Source: Prunella strophiata
Lineage: Eukaryota; Chordata; Aves; Passeriformes; Prunellidae
Direction of reading: 5' to 3'
Assembly (NCBI GenBank): GCA_036583965.1
Contig: JAZBQD010000027.1
Span: forward strand, 21,627,001-21,691,000
Length of the DNA: 64,000 bases
Shown: one piece after another, positions 1-11,477 of the stretch
Position numbering within the stretch: the stretch's first letter is position 1
Layout of the letters: each line of letters starts with the position of its first letter
Notes under the pieces: model-generated
What the model was told of the DNA's origin: nothing
Databases searched by the model: none
Seen by the model: the letters and a program-made list of their open reading frames with translations, nothing else
Position numbers and translations under genes: made by a program

Positions 1-3000
1 CTGTTAGCAGTCTGTGTTGCTCTTTCATTGTGCTCCTAATATGAACAAATGTTAAAGGGGCTTATAAAATGCCTCCTATTTTCTCAGACACAAGAAAATG
101 GTAATAGACTTGGGCATTGAGAATTGCAGGAAACTCCTCAGCAATGGGAAGCATGCTGCTTTCCCTGTGGATGAATGAGCTGTTCTCCACTGCAGTTCCA
201 GTCCCAATCGACTTGGGGAGAGAGATGGAACACCACAATGATGAATGAAGCTGAGTGTCCCAGATGACAGTGTTGTTCACTTATGAAGTACTCTAAGTTA
301 TTTACTGATTTTTTTTTTTTCCCCCCCAAGGTTACACTGCTATACATAACACAGGTCAGATCTGTATAAGAAATACTATAGTCTAAGGTGTTCCTGGTAG
401 TTCTTTTTCTGCTCTTTCATCTCCTCACACTCTTCCTTCCTCCTCTTCTCCCCACCCCCTTCTGCTGGAGGTAGAGTTTAGATGATGACAAACCCCATCT
501 ATCTGGCCAGTGCTGGATCTGCCTGTACAGCTCTGTGTTCCTGCAGTGCACTATGTAGCAATTGTGTGTCAGCTCTAAAACAAAGTTTATGATGTTTTTG
601 AAGTCTCTGTTAGTTTCTGCCAATGTTAACCTAGAAACAGCAACAGCAATTCACTACTCTGCGAAGTTATTTTATGGATCTGGTGGTGCTTGCCAAGAGC
701 ACTGTAACCCAGAAATGGTGGCATCCTGCAAAGAAATCAAAAAGGAGTGGGGTGGATATTCAGGTGATTAAAGAGCTGGGATATTGTGTGGCTTTGTCAC
801 TGCCACTATGGTAAAGCCTCCTGTGGAACTGCTCTTTCCTGCCACTAGTTAGCCAGAGGAGCTGAGTAAGATACAAATGCAGCATGAATAATAGTGGTTT
901 CCTTGCCACATCTATTTACCTGGGCCTCATATCCCCTTAATTCTGAAAGCGACTTTTATTGGATCAATTACAAAAAAGGGGCCAAGATGTCAATATTATG
1001 AGGCCTTGTGATGTATGCCAGCAAGCTTTTTTTCTTGTTTCTGTTTTGAATATGACTTTTTTTTAAAGTAATTATGACTCTTTGTGTTACTTCTGCATTA
1101 TCCCAGCTGCTGAAAAACCCCCATGAGAAATGTGTTGTAATCCTCTCCCTGAATATATGATTTTTCTTTCACATATGACAACCCCACAGTATGTGAGCAC
1201 TATCAGTTATACATAGGCTTATCTACAGTCCTTTGTGGAGATAGAGAATACTATGGTATGGCACCTTAAAGTACAGGGTCTTTGGGGACTACTGTGGCAT
1301 CACATAGGATGGCTGGCCCTGGAGTTTCTGACTGCAAGACCTGTGTTCCATAAACCATCTTACTTCTCTAATATATAATAGAGGTAGAGGACTAAATCTG
1401 AAAACAGAACAACAACAACAAGAAACCCCAAATATGCATCTTGAATGTTGCAAAAAAGCTCTGGATATTTGTAATTTGAATCAACACCACACAGACAAGA
1501 TCATGTGCACAGCAGTCTGTGCACATAACAAAGAGCTGTTTTTCATGTGAGCATGTTTTTATGTGGAAATGTAACACTCTTCAAATACTTCTTTGTGATA
1601 TTTTAGTATAGTGCTTTCATAGGAAGATAAGACTTGACCAGTGTGCTGTTAATCCTCTGTATTCAGAAGAAATGCAGCTAAGTGTTGCTTGACTTGTTTC
1701 AGCTATTTCTGTGCAGGGTAGCTGGATGCAGCATTCTCCCTTGTCTTTTTAAAGTCTGTGAAAGTTGTAAATGCCTTTTTTGTAGTTTCTGACACAAAAT
1801 TCTGTGTTATATTTTTTTTCCCTCAAAATTAGGACTGTATCATGGTAGCATTAGTTCAGCTTCAAATAATTTGTTGCTCAGATTTATTATGGACTCTCAG
1901 GCAAACTTTCTGCCATGGGTGTTGTTCTGCTGCAGGTGGCATATCCTTGGCTTCTTTTGTGGTGTATGGTAAAATGTGTATCAGCCATTCATTTGTTCCT
2001 ACTTGTAGTTAAGAGGTTTTAGAGATGAGGTGAGATGAGTGGGAGCTGTTCTGCACTGCCAGCTTTCTGTAGCTGCCATGGGGTACTGGCTGACCTTTGG
2101 GAATGGGTCTAGGGATGGTGTTTGTGGGATGGTTGTTGCTGGTAGCAGGTCACAGGAAGCAATGACCTCGTTCTGTCATTGAGATCACTGCCATGTGCTG
2201 TGCTGAGGGAAAGCCAATGTCCACTTCAGTGTCTCAAACGTCATGTGGCTGAATTTTTGCCATTTAGTGATCACTGTGGATTAAATTCTGTTGTCTTTGG
2301 GTAAATAAAGCTTCTCTGCAACCTTTAGTGGATGTTTTGCTTCCCTTCATTTACCTTGCTAAGGTTCTACTCCAAAATTCTTCCTTGTGCATTTCCCTTG
2401 TTGAAGTTAGAATTTATATCACTCAAGTTTCTTGATTCTTCTAGGCTTGAGTCTGAGGTAAATGAGATTATCACAATGTAGTATGGAACACTTTAAGGGA
2501 CTTGAAGAATCCAATTGTTCTGTTTGTTTCATAGATGAAGGTGCAATGAAAACTTAATCTGCAAAAGGAAATAATAGTCCTTGAGGTGAAAGCAATGCTC
2601 TAAGATTTTGGACATCAGTTTTATACTTGGTTTTACCACAGATGACATCTATAAGCCAGAAGCCTTTCTGGGCCTCAGCACCTGCAGAATGGGGATGGCA
2701 AGTACAGCATCTTCCAAAATGTAGCTAAGGGCAAAAGTAGGAAGAGTGTCATTATTGAAATATATTTACTTCTCTGCATAAAGTCTTCTTCACAGCATTG
2801 GTAAAGAACAGCTTCTTTGCAGTACAGCTGAAGTGAGGGGCTGCTGAGTATCCTGATTCCCTCCAGACCTGAGAGCTGCTGGTCCCTGCATCAGGGAGTG
2901 AAGTGATGTGGGTTATGAGGGACAAACTGTGTCAGTGCAACTGTAATTCCTGCTTGTCCTTCCTGTTTCAGGATGGCTCTGTTGTGGGGGTATTTGGTGA

Positions 3001-4320
3001 GGCTGGAGATGTGGTGGTGATTTGTGCCAAGATTGTGGTGCTGGCAATGCTTTATTGCTGTAATTAATCCTTGTGTTACAAGCAAAGGCTTGATCTTCAG
3101 TGAAAAGGAATCTCTGAAGAAACTGTCCTTTCATGTGTGGTCATGAAACTCTTCTTTCCCAGAGGACCATGCCATATCTGAAATGCTGAATTGCATGGCA
3201 CTTTGATAGGGAGGTGATGATTTGGTTCAATTGCAGACTGTCTTAACCCTTTCTGAGGGGCATCATGTCCAGTTTGAGGATTTTTTTGGAGAACAAGTAT
3301 GTGTCTTTCTCTGCTGGCCTGTTCTGCAGGGTTCATACAAACTGCTGCTGTCATCATGTCCCCAAAACCAGGCTGAGGTCTTCTCTGCAGAGACACTGCC
3401 TCTCTTTGCCAATGCTCTGGACACACTGACAGCCACCTGCCTTGGTATAGGGCAGAGCCACAAGCATTTCCTTCTAAACCTCTGTTCCTCTGCTAAGCAA
3501 GAATTTATTTTATATATATAAAATGTTTATAATAAAATGGAAAATCTGTAGTAATATGTATGTAATACTACTGAAACTAAATTTATAAATATAAAAGGTC
3601 TGTTCCTCATCCTATACTGAGCAAATATAATATTGAGATGGCCCTTTGTATTTCCTCCAAAAATACAATAAAAATAATTATGGTGTTGGCTCAGAAGTAA
3701 AACTATTTTATTTTAAACTATAAAATAATATTCAGGTTCTTTGGACTATTTGTCAGGGTTTAGAACCTGCATGGTACACTTAGATTTTTTCAAGCATGTA
3801 CTTTATTTTATTTTTAAATAGGAATCTTCTGTAATATTGTCTCTCCATGAACCTGATGCTAAACGTGAAATGTTCTGCAGCTTGCAGTAATACTCTGTAG
3901 TCTGCTGTGGAAAGTGAGCTCACTATGTGATCCTAAATAAGAATTAGTTGATGTTTTTCATGTCTTCTGTCTGAATTGTTTGCAGGCTCACTGTGGGGGT
4001 GTCCCTGCCCACACAGAATTAAACCCACAACTCTAGCTATTCTGTAGAAAATTGAATACAAAATAGCCTTTAATTTATGCTTGCTTTTTCCTGGCAGAAG
4101 GAAATGGTAAGAATTTCAAGTTGGCATAATATTTGACTTAGTAGAGAAAGACTGGGCCAGTGGATACCTGTATGAATACTTTATCAGAGTATTTTATTTG
4201 AAGTAAACTTCTGTATTTGTATGTGAAATAAGGTTTTTGGTAGGGTTCAAATGTCCAGTGACGTGGTGTAGGCCTGTAATATTTATATATTGAATGAATG
4301 TGTTGAATGGCTCAAGAAGT

Positions 4321-4338
4321 AACAAGAAATTTCTTGTT
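4321..4338. repeat. 18-bp perfect palindrome
   Basis: AACAAGAAATTTCTTGTT is its own reverse complement. It contains GAA-AT-TTC, the arrangement of two inverted heat-shock-element half units, but no third unit. It lies in otherwise unremarkable intergenic DNA. Confidence 0.8.
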
Positions 4339-5392
4339 CTTCAGAGTATTCATATTGTTACCAGTGTGAGAGGGCTCTCATACCTATAGAAATACTTAAG
4401 GCAATGCTTGAAATTGTAGGTGAACGAGATAATTATATTCTGTAGGGTTATAAATGCCATAAAAAGACATTACAGAAAAGATATGCAGCTATTTAATGTC
4501 TGTTAAATGTAGAAAATGAGAAGCTTTTAAGAAAAAGATTTTAGGGCAGCTGCCTTGCTTTTCTGAGTGGGAAGAAAGGAAGCCCCTGGAGGCAGGAATG
4601 AGTATAGATTTTGGGGATTTGAGTTTGGGTTTTGTGTAAGAGCTGCTGCTGACCATGTCACAGATTGTGTACGTTTTGCTAGAGCAAGCTTTGAAGTGTT
4701 TGGTGAGGCCAGAACTTCAGTGCAGGAATAGCTTTGAAGTGATGGGGATAAACAGGCCTCTCCTTGAACACAAACGATGTGACTAGCTTCAGTGGAAGGA
4801 AAAAAACCTTAATTTTACAATAAAGCTTTAATAGCACACATACATGGCATTAGCTTCAGCTTAGGGGTGCTGATATTGACAAGGGGAGAGGAAAATTGCT
4901 TTGACATCTTAGTGGGCCATGTTTGAAAGGACCTCTCTTTTATCTCCATCTGAAAAGGTTTTGCCAGGATAATGCCATCTGTTTTTGCTTGCAGTGATGT
5001 CAGTAAGTGTTTTCCATTGCAACAGGAGAGTGTGTTCAATATTTGGGTTGCCTCCTTTTAATTTATCTATGCTGTGGTCATGCTGGCTGGCCACAGCACT
5101 GTACCCTCCTTTTGTTCCCTGACCTGCATGCTGACACAGAAGTGGCTCTTTGAGACAGACGACAGAGCAGTGCAGCCCGTGCCTCTTCCTGGGACAGCAG
5201 CTTCTCTCCCTCTGGGCCATCCTTCCCCCCTTGTCCAGCACACTGCAGTGTGCTCCTGGCAAGCAGCAGAGCCATGAGGGCCATGTGCCTTCCTCTGAAT
5301 CAAGTCTCAGACATGGTTAAGAGGTATTGACTTACCAGCAATCCCTTGGGTGTTTTTGGGAAGAGCAGGGGACAGGTTGCCAGCATAAGTTC

Positions 5393-5409
5393 TTTTTTTT
5401 TTTTTTTTT
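5393..5409. repeat. T17 homopolymer
   Basis: Seventeen consecutive T. Other plain runs in the window are T12 followed by C7 (309-327), T12 (13232-13243), T13 (16383-16395) and T15 (23618-23632). Confidence 0.9.
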
Positions 5410-7032
5410 CATAGTCTAACTAATCTGTTCTTTTGTCAGTGCTGCCATGATGGATTGCCTTGACCAGTGGAGTGCTGTGTGCCCCTGTGGCAGTGAGTGG
5501 CTATAAGAAAGCTGGGAGGGTAGGGGTGCCTGTGTGCTTTCATTTGGCTGTAGGGCTGTGCATCCTCTGTGCTCCTGGCCACCTTGAAGTCCCACTGAGG
5601 CAGTGCAGACCCCTCCTGTGGTCCACAGCCCCTGTAATGTTGTCCATGAATCCCAAGTGCAGAGGCTTTAATAGCTTTGCAGTAATGTGAGGTACAAATG
5701 CAGTGTCTGTTGCATTGCAGGATCCCTGACAGCAATGCCCGGGCTGGGAATTGTAATTGAGGTCCTGTAGTGGTAGCAAGTTTCTGGATCGTGTCATGCA
5801 GGGGTAATAGACTGATTCTGCAGCCCAAAGGGAGCAAACTCTGGAGGAAGGGGTTCCAGATGGCTGAGCATGGTTCATTTGGCTCAGTTTGTTGGAATTG
5901 CAGTGAGCAAATGACTCAACTCTACTTTAATAAAGCTTTGTGGATACCAGAACAAAGGGCTTGGAGGAGACTGTAAGGTATGACAAGACAATTGAGCCAG
6001 GCTACTTAGCTGCTTATAGACCCCAAGAGAATTGCTTATTGTGCTGTGTCTGAAGGTAGATCACATACAAATTTATCAGATGTTTATGCTTTAAATAAGA
6101 AGGTTCAAATATTTTATTTTATATGTGTTATCTAGGTATATAAAATATACAATTATATGTAATATCTATTTATATATAATGATATGTGTATTCTTTTTCT
6201 GGTGGGAAGCTATTTTAAAATTTGCAGTTGCAATAATCTATATATATTCAGATTTTGGATAATGACTCCATCCCTCAGATTGAGTGACTGATCTTCATTT
6301 TCTCTTTGAAAATGTAGATCAGCTAGGCAATTTAAAATGTGTTGCTTTCTTGCAGGTCCTGATTCTGCAATCCTTATGTGGAACAGTATTTACCTGAATG
6401 AATAGTACCATTGTACTAATTTGCAGGAATAATTGCTCTTTGGTTTAGTAAGGGTGACAAAGTTGAGCTTTAATTTGCAACAGCTAAGACATGTGCTAGT
6501 GATTTTCTCTCTGCTGCACATAAACAAAGAGTCAGCACAGAAGTATACAGTTTAAGGTTTTTCCATGTTGGTATTTTCTGTTTGGTTCTGAGGTATTAAA
6601 GGAAAAATCTTAAGACAGCATTTTTTCATTGTATGAGAATGCTTGTCTAGACTTGTTAAAACAGGAGTATATTGCTTCCTTCTCCTTTAAAGAAGCACAA
6701 CATTGATGTCTGAAAAGTTCTGACACTTAAAACTGCTTCTCCTCTTGGGAAAAAGAAATGGGAAGAACCAAGTACAGATTTAAAAGAAAAAAAATGTTCA
6801 TAGAAGCTTGGAATGAAATACTTGCTTTTGAAGAAATAGTGAAGTTAAGGCTTTTCTGGCTTTTTATGGAGATTTTGCAGTAACTGTACTTGAGCCTACA
6901 TGTGATATAATCCTTAATCACACCTCTTGGCTATAGCTGGTCAGTTTATTCAGGTCAGTGAAAACTCCTTCCTCTCCATCTTTCCTGATAATACCAGGTA
7001 ATAGTATAAAGACAAAAAACTTCTCCAAACAA

Positions 7033-7112
7033 CGCTCTCTCCCCCCACCCCCCTCAAAAAAAAAAAAAAAAAAAAAAACCAAAAAAAAACTACCAAAAAA
7101 ACCCAAAGCAAA
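7033..7112. repeat. C-tract followed by A23 and CAAAA-type low complexity
   Basis: A pyrimidine tract with runs of six C leads into an uninterrupted A23 (7056-7078), followed by A runs broken by CC and CT. It could be an expanded poly-A tail, but no retroelement body is recognisable on its 5' side. Confidence 0.85.
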
Positions 7113-7206
7113 CAAAAATTAATTCTTTCACAACAGTTTCACTTTCCTCTGCCAGTTTACACAATTTTTTCCATCACCTCCAAGAAGTTTCTATCTCTGA
7201 AGAAGT

Positions 7207-7400
7207 AATGAGATAGAAAAATACAGGGGCTTATTTACCTTGGGTAAAACCAGAATAAGTTCAAGGAACAGGGTCACTAAGGCTGCAGGAATCCGTTTAA
7301 AAAAAAAAAAAAACAATGAGATAGAAAAATACAGGGGCTTATTTACCTTGGGTAAAACCAGAATAAGTTCAAGGAACAGGGTCACTAAGGCTGCAGGAAT
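7207..7400. repeat. Perfect 86-bp direct duplication with A-rich spacer
   Basis: Bases 7207-7292 and 7315-7400 are identical over 86 bp by eye. Both begin AATGAGATAGAAAAATACAG and end GGCTGCAGGAAT. The 22-bp spacer contains an A15 run (7299-7313). Sequence just after copy 1 (CCGTTTAAA) resembles sequence after copy 2 (TCCTATTAACGTTTAAA) with a gap, so the duplicated unit was probably about 105 bp and has since lost a few bases in one copy. The lack of substitutions suggests a recent origin, or an assembly artefact. The unit itself matches no element I know. Confidence 0.9.
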
Positions 7401-7664
7401 TCCTATTAACGTTTAAATAAATGACAAAGCAAATGAAGTGTCAAGCCTTTTAGTCTCATGATGAGTGATGGAGGCTTTTCTTTTTTAGTAGATCAGAAAT
7501 CCTTATTCTCATCTCCTGCTAGTGTATTTTTGTTGATGAAAGAGTAGGGGCTAGTGAGAGAGCAACATCTTGAACTTTGGGGTTCTTGCTGTTGGGTGCT
7601 CAGGACACCTAACTATGTATGTAACTAAAGATGCTGAGTTCTACTTAAAAAACACTGATCTTTT

Positions 7665-7723
7665 CTGGTTTTGTTTGGGTTTTTGTTTGTTTTGTTTGTG
7701 TTTTTTGGTTGGTTGGTTTTTTG
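7665..7723. repeat. GTTT-rich low-complexity tract
   Basis: About 60 bases consist almost only of G and T, with GTTT and GGTT units. It is simple sequence, and the short open frame crossing it owes its length to this composition. Confidence 0.85.
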
Positions 7724-10700
7724 AGGACAGGAGGGAATTTCTGTACATTCTTCTTTTTTATTTCAGTGAAATGCAGTTCTGGGTAAAAATTTTCTTTGTT
7801 TTGGTGGCATGGTCCCATCCTAGTCTGGCTCAGTGAAAGCCACTCATGAAAGAAAGGACCTGACATCTGGAAATCTTGTGCTATCACAATAAAAAAGTCC
7901 TTTCCCCAACAAATTGTGCATAGTTATTTTGTTGAATAAGTCAACTTCAAATAGTTTTTCCATTCTGAAAGAAAAAAAATGTATACAAAAGTATACAAAA
8001 AATACAAAAGTAACAGTGTCCCTTGTTCTATTGTAATATCTGTTACGATAGAACCCCTTAGTTTATTTTTTAAGGAGATGTCTAAAGTAGTGCTACAGCA
8101 AGGTATATGTAGGCCTGTTTCTGAAAAAATGCTTTATTTGACATTCTGCTTACCATATCATCTGTCCTTTATCACTGAGTTTCCTCCAGTCTCTTCCTGT
8201 AACTTTAGCAAGCTGGACAACAACCTCTTTTGATTAGTATTTGTTTAAATTTATGTAATTTCTTTTTTTCCCCCAAGTTAGATAACTTTTGCAAGTGTTA
8301 GAGCATTTGGAAGAGATTGGAATACAATGTTATACTTGTGACATCATTGTAATCTGGTCACCTATGAGAAGATGCAGTGCTTCTGGGAGGGGCTGAGGTC
8401 CGTTGAGGTACTGGCAGTGGTGGCAGAGGTGACAGCTGAGTTCCCTGTGTACCTTGCTCTTTGAATACAGACAGATGTGACAATGCTCACGTTGTACCTG
8501 CATCCCCCAGTCCAGTCCTGAGGCCAGCTGTTGTTAGGATTGGGGAAAGGTGCCATTTAGAGCTTGTGCTTTGGGTTCCTCTAGGACTGAGCTGTCTCCC
8601 TGGACTCTCCGGGAGCTCCCCTGAAGGAAGAAGCATGGAGCAGCTCACAGCATTCCAAACACCCTGCCAGGAACCATTTGGGTTCCTGCTTGCCTGGGAG
8701 AAGGAACCTGCTGAACTCTTGCTTGAAGGGACCAGGCAGTTTGAGGTGTTTTCCTAAACATTCCAACCACATTATCTAAATATCTCTTAATTTTGCATGC
8801 ACATGTAATGCTCTGACACAATGTATGCATCTTGAAACTTAGACTGGAGAGAGTGTTCACTTGGGTTGTCTTTTCCAATTGCAGAGAAAATGTGATTTTA
8901 ATTCTTAGTTCAGGCAAGTTAATGTTTCACAACCTTTAAGCAGAGCTCTTTCAGAAACATGTATAAAGTCTATTGTCTTAGTGGGCTTTCATATGGGAGG
9001 AACTTAAGAAACAATTCCATAACATGAAATATAATTTCAACTTCTGATTGTCCCTTAAGAGACTTTCAGTTGTGTTGCACTGACTCGGTTGTGGGCAGCA
9101 TTTTGCCTGTGAGAATTCAGGACAAATGCATGGAGAACACTGAGGGATGGTGAACACTAAGGCTGCAAAAACAAAGCACAATCCTCTAGCTATGAAAGTA
9201 TCAAATAAATCTCTGTGGCATTTCTTTTAAGTGGACTTTCTTGTGCATTAAACTGGTTTGTAGGAATAGAGGTACGTTTTCTTCTCCATGTTTGCTCCCT
9301 TCCTTCTGCTGAGACAGTGGTGTACCTGCTGTGATGGGAACATTTATTCAGCTGGACTGAAACCATCAATTCATTTTTGCAGAGGTCACCAAAAATCCAT
9401 CAGGTGGTAATGACACTCAGTCACTACTGATGTGGGCTGGATGCGAGCCAGTGATCTAGAGGGGAAAGGCAGTCTAACCCATTACCAATCCCCTGGAGCC
9501 ACTGAGTCCCCCACTTTTTGCTCATCTTTCTGCTTCTACAGTTCTCATAGGTTAATCTTTCTTTTTCTATGTCTAATGTGATAATCTTTCTTCTCTTACA
9601 TATCTGCTTTTGACTTGCATGACAGTATGGCTGACAAACATCCTCAGCATTTTTCCTTCTGATGCAGAAGATATTAGTCAGTAGTGCAATGGTCAATAGG
9701 GGTTATTAAAAAGAAGGAAAAAAACAACAACCAAAAATAAAAAAGAGAAAGGAATAAAGGAGAGAGAAGGGGAAAAAGGCCACTAGATGAAGGAAAATCT
9801 TAATTTTAGACTTTCACTGTCGGAATAACTACTCAGTGTTTTGAAATTTGTATCTTCTAATCAAAATATGGCTGTGAAGGCATACGTCTGTATACTGTGA
9901 CTGTAGTAGAGTGTCCTGTAATTCAGGGCAAAACAGGGAAGGAGGAATAGCCATCTCAGCTACTAGAGGTGATTACACTGGGAATTTGTACTTTTCATGC
10001 TCTAGTGTCCTTGGTAGTGATGGGGAGATGTCTGGAGTAATTTGAGTGTTGAGAACAGTCCCACTGTCCTAGACAGCAGCAGTGTTTCAGCATCTCAGCC
10101 TGCTGGGACTCAGGTACTGTGCTGTGCTGCTTGTGATGTTTGGTTTGAAAACCTGTGTGTCTACAGGCTAAGTGATGAGAATCCAGATTCAAAATGGGAT
10201 ACTGATGAATGTTTGCCTGGACCATGTTTATTTTGAGAGAATAAAACCCATGAGTTATTCTTGACTTTTTAGAATTTTTCATCCTTACTGTTATGCTGTA
10301 TAAATGCATCCAAATGAGTATTTCCAATAAGAAATTCAAAATGAGCTATAAACTATTAAGTTTAGGTGTAAGTACATATTTATTCTGGAACAAGACTTGC
10401 AGACATTCTGAGAATACTGCTGGAGTGTACCTAGCTAGGGAGAGAAAATATCTTGTGACAAATTAATAACTTGCAGGAGTTGCTGTGAATACTTTGGGAG
10501 GAGGATATGTGCTGAGGTGATTTTCCCTAACAAACCATAGTCTATTTTTATGCACTTTGTCAACCTAAAAAAAGCTTTGTTACTCGAATTAAGCCTTGTT
10601 GCATCACCTCAGATTAAAATGGATCTTTTGCCCTTTATTGTGTGATATTCTGATGAACTGGGAGTTATAATAGGAACATATCCTCTTGTATCCTGTGCTG

Positions 10701-11426
10701 TTTTCCTCCCCTCCTCCCCTTCCAAATTAAAGAACCCGGGGCCTACTGTTTCCATTTAGCAGAAATTGTTTTAAATTAGCCTGGAGGTGTGGTTACTCCT
10801 GTAATCCAGTGCTTGTAAACATATGATCCTGCCAATAGAACTGCACAGGGTATTTTAAGCTGATACAAAGTGGACCTATGTCAAGAATATTTTTTGTAGG
10901 AATAATTAAGTCTATTTTTCAATGTCATGATTTGGTCTATTCAGCCTCAGTTATAAAATAGTCCTGAAAATAATCTTGAACCTTCTGTGAGGAAGTAAGT
11001 TGAAAGTGCTGAAAATTACACAACAGCAAACACAGCAAGCCTCCTTTCCCTGTTACCAGAAATTTCCTTTAATTTACATGTATGAAATCCGAAATTACTG
11101 GAAATGAATTGGTGCAAAGCTAATATTGCCACCACTTCCCTTTTGCATTTTATTACACCTTGTATCTTTTCAGGAACAGTTTGCACTTACCAGTGGAGCT
11201 TTAAATACTGCCCTAGTGGATAAACATTTCATTTCAGTAAACAATCCCCAGAAATAGATTTTTACCGCAAGTAGTTTGTTTTTAATAACACATGCTGCCT
11301 CTTGGAGTTAGATTCCTAAAGGAACTGTGAAATGAATTTCTACCACAGCATCTGACTTCCCTTCTTTGTCAGCCTTCTCACAGATGTGTTGGGTTCCCTG
11401 TAGTTACAGGTCAGCTTCTGTGTATT

Positions 11427-11477
11427 AAAAACTAAATCAAAACAAACCAAAAGAAAAAAAAAACCAAAAAAACAAAG
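11427..11477. repeat. CAAAA-type A-rich low-complexity tract
   Basis: A-rich sequence interrupted by single C pairs (AAACCAAAAG, then A10, then CCAAAAAAAC). It resembles the tracts near 7,060 and 24,800. Confidence 0.85.

Larger units (their letters stand above)
1..7032. other. Intergenic DNA, no gene recognised
   Basis: AT-rich noncoding sequence. The block from about 5075 to 5880 is GC-richer and unusually free of stop codons on both strands (minus-strand frames of 117, 133 and 112 codons), but no domain or known repeat is recognised. AT-rich patches lie at about 3500-3730 and 6100-6190. Confidence 0.6.
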
